From an uncultured SAR116 cluster alpha proteobacterium (lineage in GTDB: Bacteria > Pseudomonadota > Alphaproteobacteria > Puniceispirillales > Marisalimonadaceae): a stretch of 64,000 bases of DNA. Of the stretch, positions 51,643 to 59,576 are shown piece after piece. Location of the stretch: positions 83,960 through 147,959 of the forward strand of contig CACJQK010000003.1 of assembly GCA_902595515.1 (NCBI GenBank). Direction: 5' to 3'. Numbering within the stretch: the first letter of the stretch is position 1; each line of letters begins with the position of its first letter. Both the position numbers and the translations under genes were made by a program. A model generated the notes under the pieces. It searched no databases and was not told where the DNA came from. It saw nothing but the letters and a program-made list of their open reading frames with translations.

Positions 51643-52890
51643 ATGAATTTTAAAAAATCACTAACATTGATTATGAATTCTGCACTTGAAGCTGCCAAAC
51701 CACGAGGTAAATTTAAAAGTCTTCCTCAAAAACCAAAAGGTAAACTTATTGTATTAGGTGCAGGCAAAGCAGGTGCAAGTATGGCACAAGAATTCGAAAA
51801 TACTTACGATGGTCCTATCGAAGGTTTGGTTGTAACTAGGTATGGTCATTTTGCTAAAACTAAATTTATAAAAATTGTTGAAGCTTCTCATCCTGAACCA
51901 GATACAAATGGTTTATTGGTATCTAATAATATTTTTGAATTAGCCACAAAATCTTCAAAAGATGATCATGTTGTTTTTCTAATTTCGGGAGGTGCATCAT
52001 CTTTACTTACTTTGCCTGCAAAAGGTGTTGATTTTTTTGAAAAACAAAGAATTAATAAAGAACTTTTAAGTTGTGGTGCTCCTATAGATGAAATGAATAT
52101 TGTAAGACGATCTTTGTCAAAAATCAAAGGAGGTCGTCTTGCTCAAGCAATTTTACCAGCTAAACTTTCAACGTACATGATATCTGATATCCCTGGAGAC
52201 AACCCTGCTTATATTGGTTCAGGCCCAACTATACAAGCATCTGGTTTAAATGAAGATTCAATTAAAATATTAGAAAAGTATGAAATTTTTATTAATAACA
52301 AGTTAATGGATATTATAAAGAAAAATACATTACCAAAATTGTACAAATCTCCCGAATATATGCTTGCAACCCCAATGATGGCTTTAAAAAAAGCAGCTGA
52401 AATAGCGATTAAACAAGATTTTATTCCTATCATTATTTCAGATTCACTTGAGGGAGAGTCTAGAGTTGAAGGTAAAAAAATGGCCGAATTAGCGATAAAA
52501 ATAAAAAAAGAAAAAAAATATAGAGATATTACCCTACATAAACCAATATTACTTTTATCTGGTGGTGAAACTACTGTAACGGTCAAAGGTAATGGAAAAG
52601 GGGGTAGAAATACCGAGTTTATGCTATCAATGGCAATTCACCTTAAAAATGCAAGTGGTATCAATTGCCTTGCAATTGATACAGATGGGATTGATGGGAT
52701 TGAAGATAACGCTGGAGCATATATCTCAGATGAAACTCTAAAAAAAGCATCCTTACAAAAAATGAACCCACTGTGTTTTTTAAACGCTAATAACTCATAT
52801 GAGTTTTTTAAAAAAATTGACGATTTAATTTTTACTTCACCTACCTTAACAAATGTAAATGACTTTAGAGCTGTTTTAATCCAACCTTAA
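51643..52890 (+). CDS. Glycerate 2-kinase (MOFRL/TtuD family)
   Basis: 415 aa. 'G-A-G-K-A-G-A-S-M-A' near residues 40-49, 'L-I-S-G-G-A-S-S-L' near 110, and the C-terminal MOFRL domain 'L-L-S-G-G-E-T-T-V-T-V' with 'G-R-N-T-E-F' and 'D-T-D-G-I-D-G' identify the GckA/TtuD family, which phosphorylates D-glycerate to 2-phosphoglycerate. This links tartrate and glucosylglycerate turnover to glycolysis: the GH13_18 phosphorylase nearby would yield D-glycerate. It is also annotated as hydroxypyruvate reductase in some databases; kinase is correct for the family. Confidence 0.87.
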   Translation: MNFKKSLTLIMNSALEAAKPRGKFKSLPQKPKGKLIVLGAGKAGASMAQEFENTYDGPIEGLVVTRYGHFAKTKFIKIVEASHPEPDTNGLLVSNNIFELATKSSKDDHVVFLISGGASSLLTLPAKGVDFFEKQRINKELLSCGAPIDEMNIVRRSLSKIKGGRLAQAILPAKLSTYMISDIPGDNPAYIGSGPTIQASGLNEDSIKILEKYEIFINNKLMDIIKKNTLPKLYKSPEYMLATPMMALKKAAEIAIKQDFIPIIISDSLEGESRVEGKKMAELAIKIKKEKKYRDITLHKPILLLSGGETTVTVKGNGKGGRNTEFMLSMAIHLKNASGINCLAIDTDGIDGIEDNAGAYISDETLKKASLQKMNPLCFLNANNSYEFFKKIDDLIFTSPTLTNVNDFRAVLIQP

Positions 52891-52896
52891 ATTTAG

Positions 52897-53502
52897 TTAT
52901 GATTTAGGAGCTGTCTTAGCAAAACCTGCAAGTTTTAATGACATATTATCAAACCATCGATTTAATTTTGACCTGTTTAATTTCCAGTCTCTTACATTCC
53001 TAAATGACATATAATCAAGTGCTGTGGCTAGCGCAATATTTGCCGCATCAAATCCTATGGGATTTGACCAGTTGATAATATCAATTTCTATATAATCTAA
53101 TGTTCTGTCTATTTTACCTATTTGTAGGTCTAACCATAACTTTGAAGGTGTTTCACCTCCTGCATATCTCTCTGAATAAACTACAAGAAGGGATGCATCT
53201 GTTAACCCTTCAGCAAGAGCTGATCTTCTCAATATTAAATCTCTATCAGAACCATGTTCAGGTATTAATCCACCTCCTAATTTATTTAAATGCTCTACGA
53301 TAACTCTACTATCAAATAAGAAATCTCCGTCATCTTTTTGAAGGACAGGAATTTTTCCCAAAGGATTTTTACTTCTCAATAATTTGTCATATTCAGTGCC
53401 TGCTTCTACAAGTTCTATTTCATCTTGAATTCCAGCCCTGTAAGCTGATAATAAAACCTTACGTACATATGGGGAAGCTGGACTAAAAGTTAATTTTAAC
53501 AT
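52897..53502 (-). CDS. Glutathione S-transferase-like protein
   Basis: 201 aa. N-terminal thioredoxin fold with 'S-P-A-S-P-Y-V-R-K-V' near residues 7-16 and 'G-K-I-P-V-L' and 'D-S-R-V-I-V-E-H-L' (glutathione-binding); C-terminal helical domain with 'D-Y-M-S-F-R'. A serine follows the first strand, as in beta/omega-like or theta forms. Substrate unknown. AGAGGTT before the ATG; tail-to-tail with the glycerate kinase gene. Confidence 0.87.
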   Translation of the reverse strand: MLKLTFSPASPYVRKVLLSAYRAGIQDEIELVEAGTEYDKLLRSKNPLGKIPVLQKDDGDFLFDSRVIVEHLNKLGGGLIPEHGSDRDLILRRSALAEGLTDASLLVVYSERYAGGETPSKLWLDLQIGKIDRTLDYIEIDIINWSNPIGFDAANIALATALDYMSFRNVRDWKLNRSKLNRWFDNMSLKLAGFAKTAPKS

Positions 53503-53594
53503 AATAACCTCTATAAATGTTATTATATTATAATATGAGATAGCATTTAACCATAAATTTTTATTTAATATAATTTTAATAATAGTTGAGATTT

Positions 53595-54674
53595 ATGAAA
53601 TATATGATTGTTACACAAACCTTTCCACCTAGAACTGGTGGCATGCAAAATGTAATGGATTCAATTAGCAAAAGATTGTCAGTTTCTAATGAAACACATA
53701 TTTTTCCAGATCACTATTTATCAAAAGAGTATGGTAGTCCAAATTTGAACATTCGTATTCATAACAATTTTTCTCCTAAAATATTAAGACCCTTTATTAA
53801 AAAGGTTTTATTAAATGTACTTTGTAAAAGTAATGATGTTATTATATGTGATAGCTGGAAGTCTTTGAATGCAGTTCCTAAAAATAGCAATAAAGTATTT
53901 GTTTTTGCTCATGGTCAAGAATTTTTGTCAAAAGATAAAAAAGTTGAAAGAATAAAAAAATCACTGAGTAGAGCTTCTTGTATTATTTGTAGTTCAAACT
54001 ACACAGCCAACTTGATTGATCAACTAAAAATTACAAATATAAAAAAATTAGTTATACCTCCTACCTATTCTCTTAATAAAATTTCAAAAAATAAAAAAAA
54101 ATCTTCAGAAAACCCAAAAATAGTCTCTCTTTTATCAATTTGCAGACTTGAAAAAAGAAAAGGAATTCTTCCCGTATTAAAATGCTTGTCAACCTTAAAT
54201 AGAAAAAAGCTATTGAAACCTTTTAAGTGGAATATTTGTGGAGAGGGAATACAATTTGAGGAAATAAGAGAAAATATAAAAAAGTTAAATTTAACAGACC
54301 AAGTGTTTTTAAATGGAAAGATAAATACCAATTTAAAACAAAAATTTTTTGAAAACTCTGATGTTTTTGTAATGCCATCATATAAAGTAAACAAATCTAT
54401 CGAAGGTTTTGGTATTTCTTATATTGAAGCAGCCGCTCATAAAATTCCATCAATTGCTGGCATAGATGGAGGCGTTACTGATGCTGTAATTGATTCAAAA
54501 ACAGGTTGGTGTGTGGATCCTTTAAATCAAGAAAAATTAACAAATGTGTTGACAGAAGCTATCAATAATAAAGAACAAAGACAAAAATATGGAATTAACG
54601 CACAAAATCAATTTTTAAAAAATTTTTTAGGAGAAAAAGTTTTCAGGAAATTTATGTATACCATCAGCAGTTAA
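53595..54674 (+). CDS. Group-1 (GT4) glycosyltransferase
   Basis: 359 aa from the ATG at 53595; the in-frame TTG at 53586 is less likely. 'F-P-P-R-T-G-G-M-Q-N-V' at the N-terminus is the acceptor-binding loop, 'S-I-C-R-L-E-K-R-K-G' near residue 195 and 'G-F-G-I-S-Y-I-E-A-A-A' near 280 carry the E-x7-E motif of retaining GT4 enzymes. Likely role in polysaccharide or glycolipid synthesis. The last 48 bases overlap the convergent DUF952 gene. Confidence 0.85.
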   Translation: MKYMIVTQTFPPRTGGMQNVMDSISKRLSVSNETHIFPDHYLSKEYGSPNLNIRIHNNFSPKILRPFIKKVLLNVLCKSNDVIICDSWKSLNAVPKNSNKVFVFAHGQEFLSKDKKVERIKKSLSRASCIICSSNYTANLIDQLKITNIKKLVIPPTYSLNKISKNKKKSSENPKIVSLLSICRLEKRKGILPVLKCLSTLNRKKLLKPFKWNICGEGIQFEEIRENIKKLNLTDQVFLNGKINTNLKQKFFENSDVFVMPSYKVNKSIEGFGISYIEAAAHKIPSIAGIDGGVTDAVIDSKTGWCVDPLNQEKLTNVLTEAINNKEQRQKYGINAQNQFLKNFLGEKVFRKFMYTISS

Positions 54675-54974
54675 ATGCAAGTTATAAATCTTTTCAGCGT
54701 ATTTTGTTTCTAAATTCCCATAGTAATGAGGGAAAATTTTGCCATTTCTTGAGACCTCCCATTTAAGATTATTTTTTATTTTTTCAGTACTAAAAGATAT
54801 GATTATTAAGTTTTTCTTGCCTCTAAAGTGTTTTGTTACTGTTTCACTCAATTGTTCTTTTGTAGACAAATGAATGAAACCATCTTCATTATCTATTTCT
54901 GATCCAGTATAAAATTTATTTAAATTTGCATGATCCCATTCATCTTTAGAACAGACTTTATAAACAAAACTCAT
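54627..54974 (-). CDS. DUF952 family protein
   Basis: 115 aa from the ATG at 54974 (a TTG at 54977 is in frame). 'Y-K-V-C-S-K-D-E-W', 'D-G-F-I-H-L-S-T' and 'H-Y-Y-G-N-L' match DUF952, a family of small proteins of unknown function distantly like ADP-ribosyltransferase folds. Its 3' end overlaps the glycosyltransferase gene by 48 bases on the opposite strand. It is next to, and probably co-transcribed with, the haloalkane-dehalogenase-like gene. Confidence 0.82.
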   Translation of the reverse strand: MSFVYKVCSKDEWDHANLNKFYTGSEIDNEDGFIHLSTKEQLSETVTKHFRGKKNLIIISFSTEKIKNNLKWEVSRNGKIFPHYYGNLETKYAEKIYNLHLTADGIHKFPENFFS

Positions 54975-54977
54975 CAA

Positions 54978-55892
54978 TTATTCGTTTTCTTTCATAAAAT
55001 CTTTTATCAAATTTATTAAAAGCTCTGGTTCATCTTCTTGAGAATAATGACCTGCATTTGGCATTTCAATAACGTTGGAACCAGGAAAAAGAGCTTTAAA
55101 ATCTCTTATTGCGTAATCTGGTTCAATAGCTCTATCTTTCATCCCATATGCTAGAATAGCAGGTTTTGAACATAGAGACTTAAGGTCACCTTCTTTGATT
55201 CCTTGTATTATATAGGGAACTATCCTGTTCAAAAGAGCATCTAAGGGGAAATTAATTGCTCCTTTGCAACTCTCTCTATTTGGAAATTGGGATGAATAAG
55301 CATTTATCCAGGTATCATTTATGATATTATTATTTGTAAAGTTTGGAATCTTCATGACAGAAAGAACTGTTGATCCAAGTTCACCTAAAATACCATCTAA
55401 TGTTTTATCTTGATAATGTTTATTTATCCATTGAAACCATGGAGATAAATTCTTTGGTCTTACTTCTTTACTATATCCAAAAAGTGTATTTATTAGAACA
55501 AAACTTTTTACCTTATCAATATTTCTAATTGAGTAAGCAGCAGTAATTGGACCTCCCCAGTCTTGTCCAACAAATGTTATATCGTTTAATTTTAAATATT
55601 TGATTAAACTACTAAGATTTTCAACATGGGTTTTCAATGTGTATTCTCTATCTTGAGGAGTTTCTGATTTACCGAAACCCATCATATCTGGAACAATAAC
55701 CCTGTATGTTTTTGATAACTCAGGTATAAATTTTCTATATAGATAACCCCATGTAGGCTCGCCATGAAGTAAGATAATTGGTTTAGCCTCTCTTGATCCC
55801 TCATCTACGTAATGTTGTAAAAAACCGTTTCCATCAAAAAAGTTAGGAAGAAAAGGCCAAGTACCTTGAAATGTTTCTGATGCTTTTATCAT
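54978..55892 (-). CDS. Haloalkane dehalogenase-like alpha/beta hydrolase
   Basis: 304 aa. 'L-L-H-G-E-P-T-W-G-Y-L-Y-R-K' near residues 43-56 matches the DhlA-type oxyanion loop, the nucleophile is an aspartate in 'V-G-Q-D-W-G-G' near 112, 'G-M-K-D-R-A-I' gives the acid and 'A-G-H-Y-S-Q-E' the histidine. An aspartate nucleophile separates it from esterases and favours haloalkane dehalogenase, though an epoxide hydrolase or haloacetate dehalogenase is possible. No signal peptide. Followed by DUF952. Confidence 0.8.
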   Translation of the reverse strand: MIKASETFQGTWPFLPNFFDGNGFLQHYVDEGSREAKPIILLHGEPTWGYLYRKFIPELSKTYRVIVPDMMGFGKSETPQDREYTLKTHVENLSSLIKYLKLNDITFVGQDWGGPITAAYSIRNIDKVKSFVLINTLFGYSKEVRPKNLSPWFQWINKHYQDKTLDGILGELGSTVLSVMKIPNFTNNNIINDTWINAYSSQFPNRESCKGAINFPLDALLNRIVPYIIQGIKEGDLKSLCSKPAILAYGMKDRAIEPDYAIRDFKALFPGSNVIEMPNAGHYSQEDEPELLINLIKDFMKENE

Positions 55893-55916
55893 TTATAAAA
55901 CTTTCTCGAAGTCAAC

Positions 55917-56228
55917 TTACATCTCTGTACTTGCAGCCTCTTTTTCGTAGGTATAAGTACAGACACCAACAAAATTATTTTCTTTAAAAACTAAACTACC
56001 TTTTAAATCTGCAATAATGTTTATATAGTTAGTTTCAAAGTTCTTTAATGCTTCTGGATTTTCAAATTTAATTGAAACATTTAAATCACCTGCTTGACCA
56101 ATAAAAATATTAAGCCCAACAATTTTATGCTCAGTGATTTTCGAGCCAAACTTTTCTGAGCAAAATGAGGCAGCTAATTTGGCTTCGCTTACAGATGTAA
56201 ACTTAAAATTTAAAATTTTTCCAAACAT
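55917..56228 (-). CDS. Unknown 103-aa protein
   Basis: 103 aa, no signal peptide. Pattern of alternating strands and helices ('A-A-S-F-C-S-E-K-F-G-S-K', 'G-L-N-I-F-I-G-Q-A-G-D-L-N-V-S-I-K-F') suggests a small alpha/beta fold with two cysteines. It lies two bases downstream of the GAF-protein gene and has an AAAAGGATAAAG site, so the pair is probably an operon. I do not recognise a family. Confidence 0.6.
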   Translation of the reverse strand: MFGKILNFKFTSVSEAKLAASFCSEKFGSKITEHKIVGLNIFIGQAGDLNVSIKFENPEALKNFETNYINIIADLKGSLVFKENNFVGVCTYTYEKEAASTEM

Positions 56229-56230
56229 CT

Positions 56231-57043
56231 TTATCCTTTTATTTGATCAAGCATATTCATTAATTGTTCGTTGTTAGATGATAAATTTTTAATTCGTTTC
56301 AATGTTCCTATATTTAGATTTAAATCTGATTTTAAATTTTTTCCTTTTATAGATAATTGCAAATTGTCATGTTTTTTTTCTACTAATTTAAATTTTAAAA
56401 GTAATTTTTCATCTTCTTTTGAAACTTGTTGATTAATCATAAATTTTAAAATTGAAATTGCTTGTTCAATCTGCAGATTGTTTAAATTTTCAATCATTTT
56501 ATTTAATATATTAATTACGGTTTCAGCAGTACCTTTTCTTTGAGCAACCTGTACCTCTAATTGATAAGATAATTTTGAAGCTAAGCCTTTTAATAAATTA
56601 ATTTTATTTTTTGATAATCTTCTCACTCTATTATCACTTACACATAAAGTTCCTAAGGTATAACCATCTGATGTAGTTACTGGAAAAGCTGCATAAAACT
56701 TTACACCTAGTTCAACAACTACTGGATGATATTTGAAACGGCTATCTTTAGTCATATTGTTAATAATTAAAGGGTCTGTATTTTCAATTGCAAATTGACA
56801 AAGTGTTTGGTTCCTTGGCATTTCCATTGGCACTTCATCTGCGAAACCATCTCTTGCTAAAACTGTCTGTTTTTCATTATCTATAACTCCTGTCCAACTT
56901 ACCGGACAACCAGTTATTTCTCTGGCTAGGAAACAATAAATATCATATAACTTTGTTTTATTTTCGTCTAACACACCAGTTCTTTGAACTGCTTTTACCC
57001 TAAGTGCATCATTGGAAGGTATATTGGCTGGTTTAAAATTCAT
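56231..57043 (-). CDS. GAF-domain protein
   Basis: 270 aa. Residues about 15-165 form a GAF domain: 'D-x-Y-C-F-L-A-R-E-I-T-G-C-P-V-S', 'I-N-N-M-T-K-D-S-R-F-K-Y-H-P' and 'G-Y-T-L-G-T-L-C-V-S-D' are typical for the GAF2 form found before HD, GGDEF and histidine kinase domains. Here it stands alone with a helical C-terminal half. GAF domains bind small ligands or haem; the ligand is not visible. It precedes the 103-aa gene. Confidence 0.8.
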   Translation of the reverse strand: MNFKPANIPSNDALRVKAVQRTGVLDENKTKLYDIYCFLAREITGCPVSWTGVIDNEKQTVLARDGFADEVPMEMPRNQTLCQFAIENTDPLIINNMTKDSRFKYHPVVVELGVKFYAAFPVTTSDGYTLGTLCVSDNRVRRLSKNKINLLKGLASKLSYQLEVQVAQRKGTAETVINILNKMIENLNNLQIEQAISILKFMINQQVSKEDEKLLLKFKLVEKKHDNLQLSIKGKNLKSDLNLNIGTLKRIKNLSSNNEQLMNMLDQIKG

Positions 57044-57171
57044 TTAGCATACTTTAATGTTCATTATAATTCTATATCAGTTATTTATAATATCTCTACA
57101 AATTTCATACATCAAGTATGACATAATATCATAATAAAAAAATACTATAATGATTGAAAAATGGTCTAATT

Positions 57172-58341
57172 TTAAAATTCAAATATAAATAAGCAACCAT
57201 AGCTAACAATTATTGCTGGGAAAGCTGAGTAAATAGTAGCTATGAAGGCAGCTTTTGGATGCAAGGCAATTGCAGGAAACAGAGCATCACCATCATTCGA
57301 AATTGCATTACCTATTTGTGCAGATAATGGTATGATGCCATTCAAGTAAAGAGTGGTAACTAATATTTGTGGTCCACAACCAGGTAAAAAACCTATTAGT
57401 ATAGCAATTAATGGAATAAATATATAATATGATTTGAAGATTGTTTCTAAATTAAAACCTCCTAAATGAACAGTTAATTCATAAGCAAGGAAAGCTAAAA
57501 TTACCCATCCAGTTATAAAATTAGTATCTGAAACTGTTCTTCGAATTATTTTTTCATCTGGCCCAGTTGGGCTATACTTATAACCACTAATAATTGGTAT
57601 AATCCACATAACAAAGCACAAGGAGCCCGCAAAAAAACCAAAAAATGTTATTGGTTTATTTATTATATCATTTGAAAAATAAGTATCCAAATCGATTTGA
57701 AAAGCCGATAAAATTCCAAAAATTATTCCAGGTATTATTAGAGCAAACCAGAAAAAATCAAGAGTTTTTGAAGTTTTGTAATTTGATGGCTTACAATTTA
57801 ATCTAATCAAATCACAGCCATTCATCTTCATGAAACTTTTTCCATGAATTGAATTAACTAGTAAACCTGATACGTAACCAACTATGAAACCAATTAATAG
57901 AATGAGTAATCCTGTTAATGGTTCTCTTGCTATTAGTAAAAATGCGGCGTCACCCATTGTGGCAGTTAAAGCAGCAACAACTGATCCAAAAGAGGCTTTG
58001 CCTCTTGAGTATTGAGTTAAAACGATAATGGCACCACCACAACCGGGGAGTGCTCCAAGAAATGAACTTAAAAAAACTTCTAATTTTGGCCTATTAAGAA
58101 GAATTTTTTTTATATCTATTTTCAGATACTTTTCTAATGTATAAAAAAACAATAACGTTCCAGCAACAAAGCTAGTTACAGCTATATAAGCATCTGCAAT
58201 TGATGACTTTATGATTTCCCATGTTTGATTATCAATATAAAAAAATGAATAAACTCCAACGAACAAAAACAAATAACTAAATATTTGCTGATACCTAATA
58301 ATGAATGGGTATATAGAGGTCTGTGTAGTATTATAATTCAT
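57172..58341 (-). CDS. Putative Mn/heavy-metal exporter, 10-TM (ArsP_2-like)
   Basis: 389 aa from the ATG at 58341 (MNYNTTQ); a 14-codon longer in-frame start at 58383 lacks support and would extend into the promoter area. About ten hydrophobic segments, two with near-identical 'G-A-L-P-G-C-G-G-A-I-I' and 'G-F-L-P-G-C-G-P-Q-I-L' motifs, each placing a cysteine in a membrane turn, and 'S-N-D-G-D-A-L-F-P-A' near the end. This is the pattern of the putative 10-TM heavy-metal exporter family (often named putative manganese transporter). The metal is not established. A 32-bp perfect palindrome lies just upstream. Confidence 0.72.
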   Translation of the reverse strand: MNYNTTQTSIYPFIIRYQQIFSYLFLFVGVYSFFYIDNQTWEIIKSSIADAYIAVTSFVAGTLLFFYTLEKYLKIDIKKILLNRPKLEVFLSSFLGALPGCGGAIIVLTQYSRGKASFGSVVAALTATMGDAAFLLIAREPLTGLLILLIGFIVGYVSGLLVNSIHGKSFMKMNGCDLIRLNCKPSNYKTSKTLDFFWFALIIPGIIFGILSAFQIDLDTYFSNDIINKPITFFGFFAGSLCFVMWIIPIISGYKYSPTGPDEKIIRRTVSDTNFITGWVILAFLAYELTVHLGGFNLETIFKSYYIFIPLIAILIGFLPGCGPQILVTTLYLNGIIPLSAQIGNAISNDGDALFPAIALHPKAAFIATIYSAFPAIIVSYGCLFIFEF

Positions 58342-58376
58342 AATTATTCTGCTAAAGTTGTATACACATGTCATAT

Positions 58377-58400
58377 TGCACAAGACATTAATAAAGTCAA
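58377..58400 (-). promoter_or_regulatory. Possible sigma-70 promoter of the exporter gene
   Basis: On the minus strand TTGACT (58400-58395), 17 bases, then AATATG (58377-58372 region). It lies five bases from the edge of the palindrome and 30 bases upstream of the chosen start. Spacing is right but the -10 match is modest. Confidence 0.4.
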
Positions 58401-58404
58401 CAAG

Positions 58405-58436
58405 CTAAAAAAGTTAGCTATAGCTAACTTTTTTAG
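58405..58436. repeat. 32-bp perfect palindrome, candidate operator
   Basis: CTAAAAAAGTTAGCTA (58405-58420) followed without a gap by its exact reverse complement (58421-58436). Located between the divergent exporter and esterase genes, so a terminator role is unlikely. The core GTTAGCTATAGCTAAC would suit a dimeric regulator, for example a metal sensor that also controls the adjacent exporter. It can also fold into a hairpin ending in a T run. Confidence 0.6.
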
Positions 58437-58523
58437 TATAGATCTATATTAATATTTTTAAATTATGATTTAAAATAAATTTAATTATGATTATAAATAT
58501 AATAATTAAACAAGAGTAATTAC

Positions 58524-59477
58524 ATGCAAATAGATAAAGATACACAATCATTAATTAATGAACGTATAAATAATAATGCACCTGCACTAGAGAGCTTTAC
58601 ACCACAGGAACTTAGAGCTTTGAGAGCAAAAATGGCAGAAACTCCGGAAGAGTTAAAAGTTGATATAACAGAGATAGAAGATTTCTCAGTTACTGGTACC
58701 CTTGGAACAATTCCACTGAGAAAATATTTTAATAAATCTTCTCAAAACAATAATAATGATAAGTCACCTTTAATAATATACTTTCACGGAGGTGGCTTTG
58801 TAATGGGTGATCTTGAAAGTCATGATTTAGTCTGCAGGCATCTTTGCAAACAAACTCATACAATAGTAATTGCAGTTGATTATAAACTTGCTCCTGAACA
58901 CAAATTTCCATCCCAAATTACTGAGACAAAAGATGCAATTACAGAAATTATAAAAAAATCAAGTGAACTAAAAATTGATAAAAATAAAATTATTTTGTGT
59001 GGAGATAGTGCCGGTGGTGCTTTAGCAACTATTGGTACAATTATGTCAAGAGATAAAATAATCCCTAAAGTTCATGGTCAAATATTAGTTTATCCTTGGG
59101 TAGATATGACTATGTGCAGAAGATCCATGGATATAGAACTTGAGGGAATGATCCTTAATAAAAAAACTATTAAGTATTTTGCGGATCATTATTTAAATTC
59201 TTATGAAGAACAAGTAGATTGGAGAGCATCTCCAATTTTAACACCTAACCTAGAAAACATGCCACCAACTTATATTTTTGGAGCTGGTCTAGACCCTTTA
59301 GTTGATGAAGGTGATGCTTATAAAAGAAGACTTTTGTCCTTTGGAAATGAAGTTCATTATCGTCTGTTCCCGGGTCAAATGCACGCTTTTGTAAGTAATT
59401 CTGTGCAATTGCCAACAGCTTTAATATGCATAAAAGAAATGAGTGAGGCCGCTATTACAATTTTTTCAAAGCTCTAA
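58524..59477 (+). CDS. Hormone-sensitive-lipase-type esterase
   Basis: 317 aa. 'Y-F-H-G-G-G-F-V-M-G' near residue 88 is the HGGG oxyanion motif of family IV esterases, 'G-D-S-A-G-G-A-L' near 160 contains the nucleophile, 'D-P-L-V-D-E-G' the aspartate and 'M-H-A-F' the histidine. No signal peptide. Substrates of the family are short to medium acyl esters. AAGAG before the ATG; divergent from the metal exporter. Confidence 0.9.
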   Translation: MQIDKDTQSLINERINNNAPALESFTPQELRALRAKMAETPEELKVDITEIEDFSVTGTLGTIPLRKYFNKSSQNNNNDKSPLIIYFHGGGFVMGDLESHDLVCRHLCKQTHTIVIAVDYKLAPEHKFPSQITETKDAITEIIKKSSELKIDKNKIILCGDSAGGALATIGTIMSRDKIIPKVHGQILVYPWVDMTMCRRSMDIELEGMILNKKTIKYFADHYLNSYEEQVDWRASPILTPNLENMPPTYIFGAGLDPLVDEGDAYKRRLLSFGNEVHYRLFPGQMHAFVSNSVQLPTALICIKEMSEAAITIFSKL

Positions 59478-59576
59478 TTTAAATAATTCCTAATTTTTTT
59501 TATTAAGGACAAATAAAAAGAGCAAAAACATGATCTTAAAACTTAATATTTCAAATAATACTAATTTTAAATTTAA

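Noticed and set aside
58405..58436. Reading the 32-bp palindrome as a rho-independent terminator
   Set aside because: It has T runs at its ends, but both flanking genes are transcribed away from it, so there is no transcript to end; an operator is the better reading.
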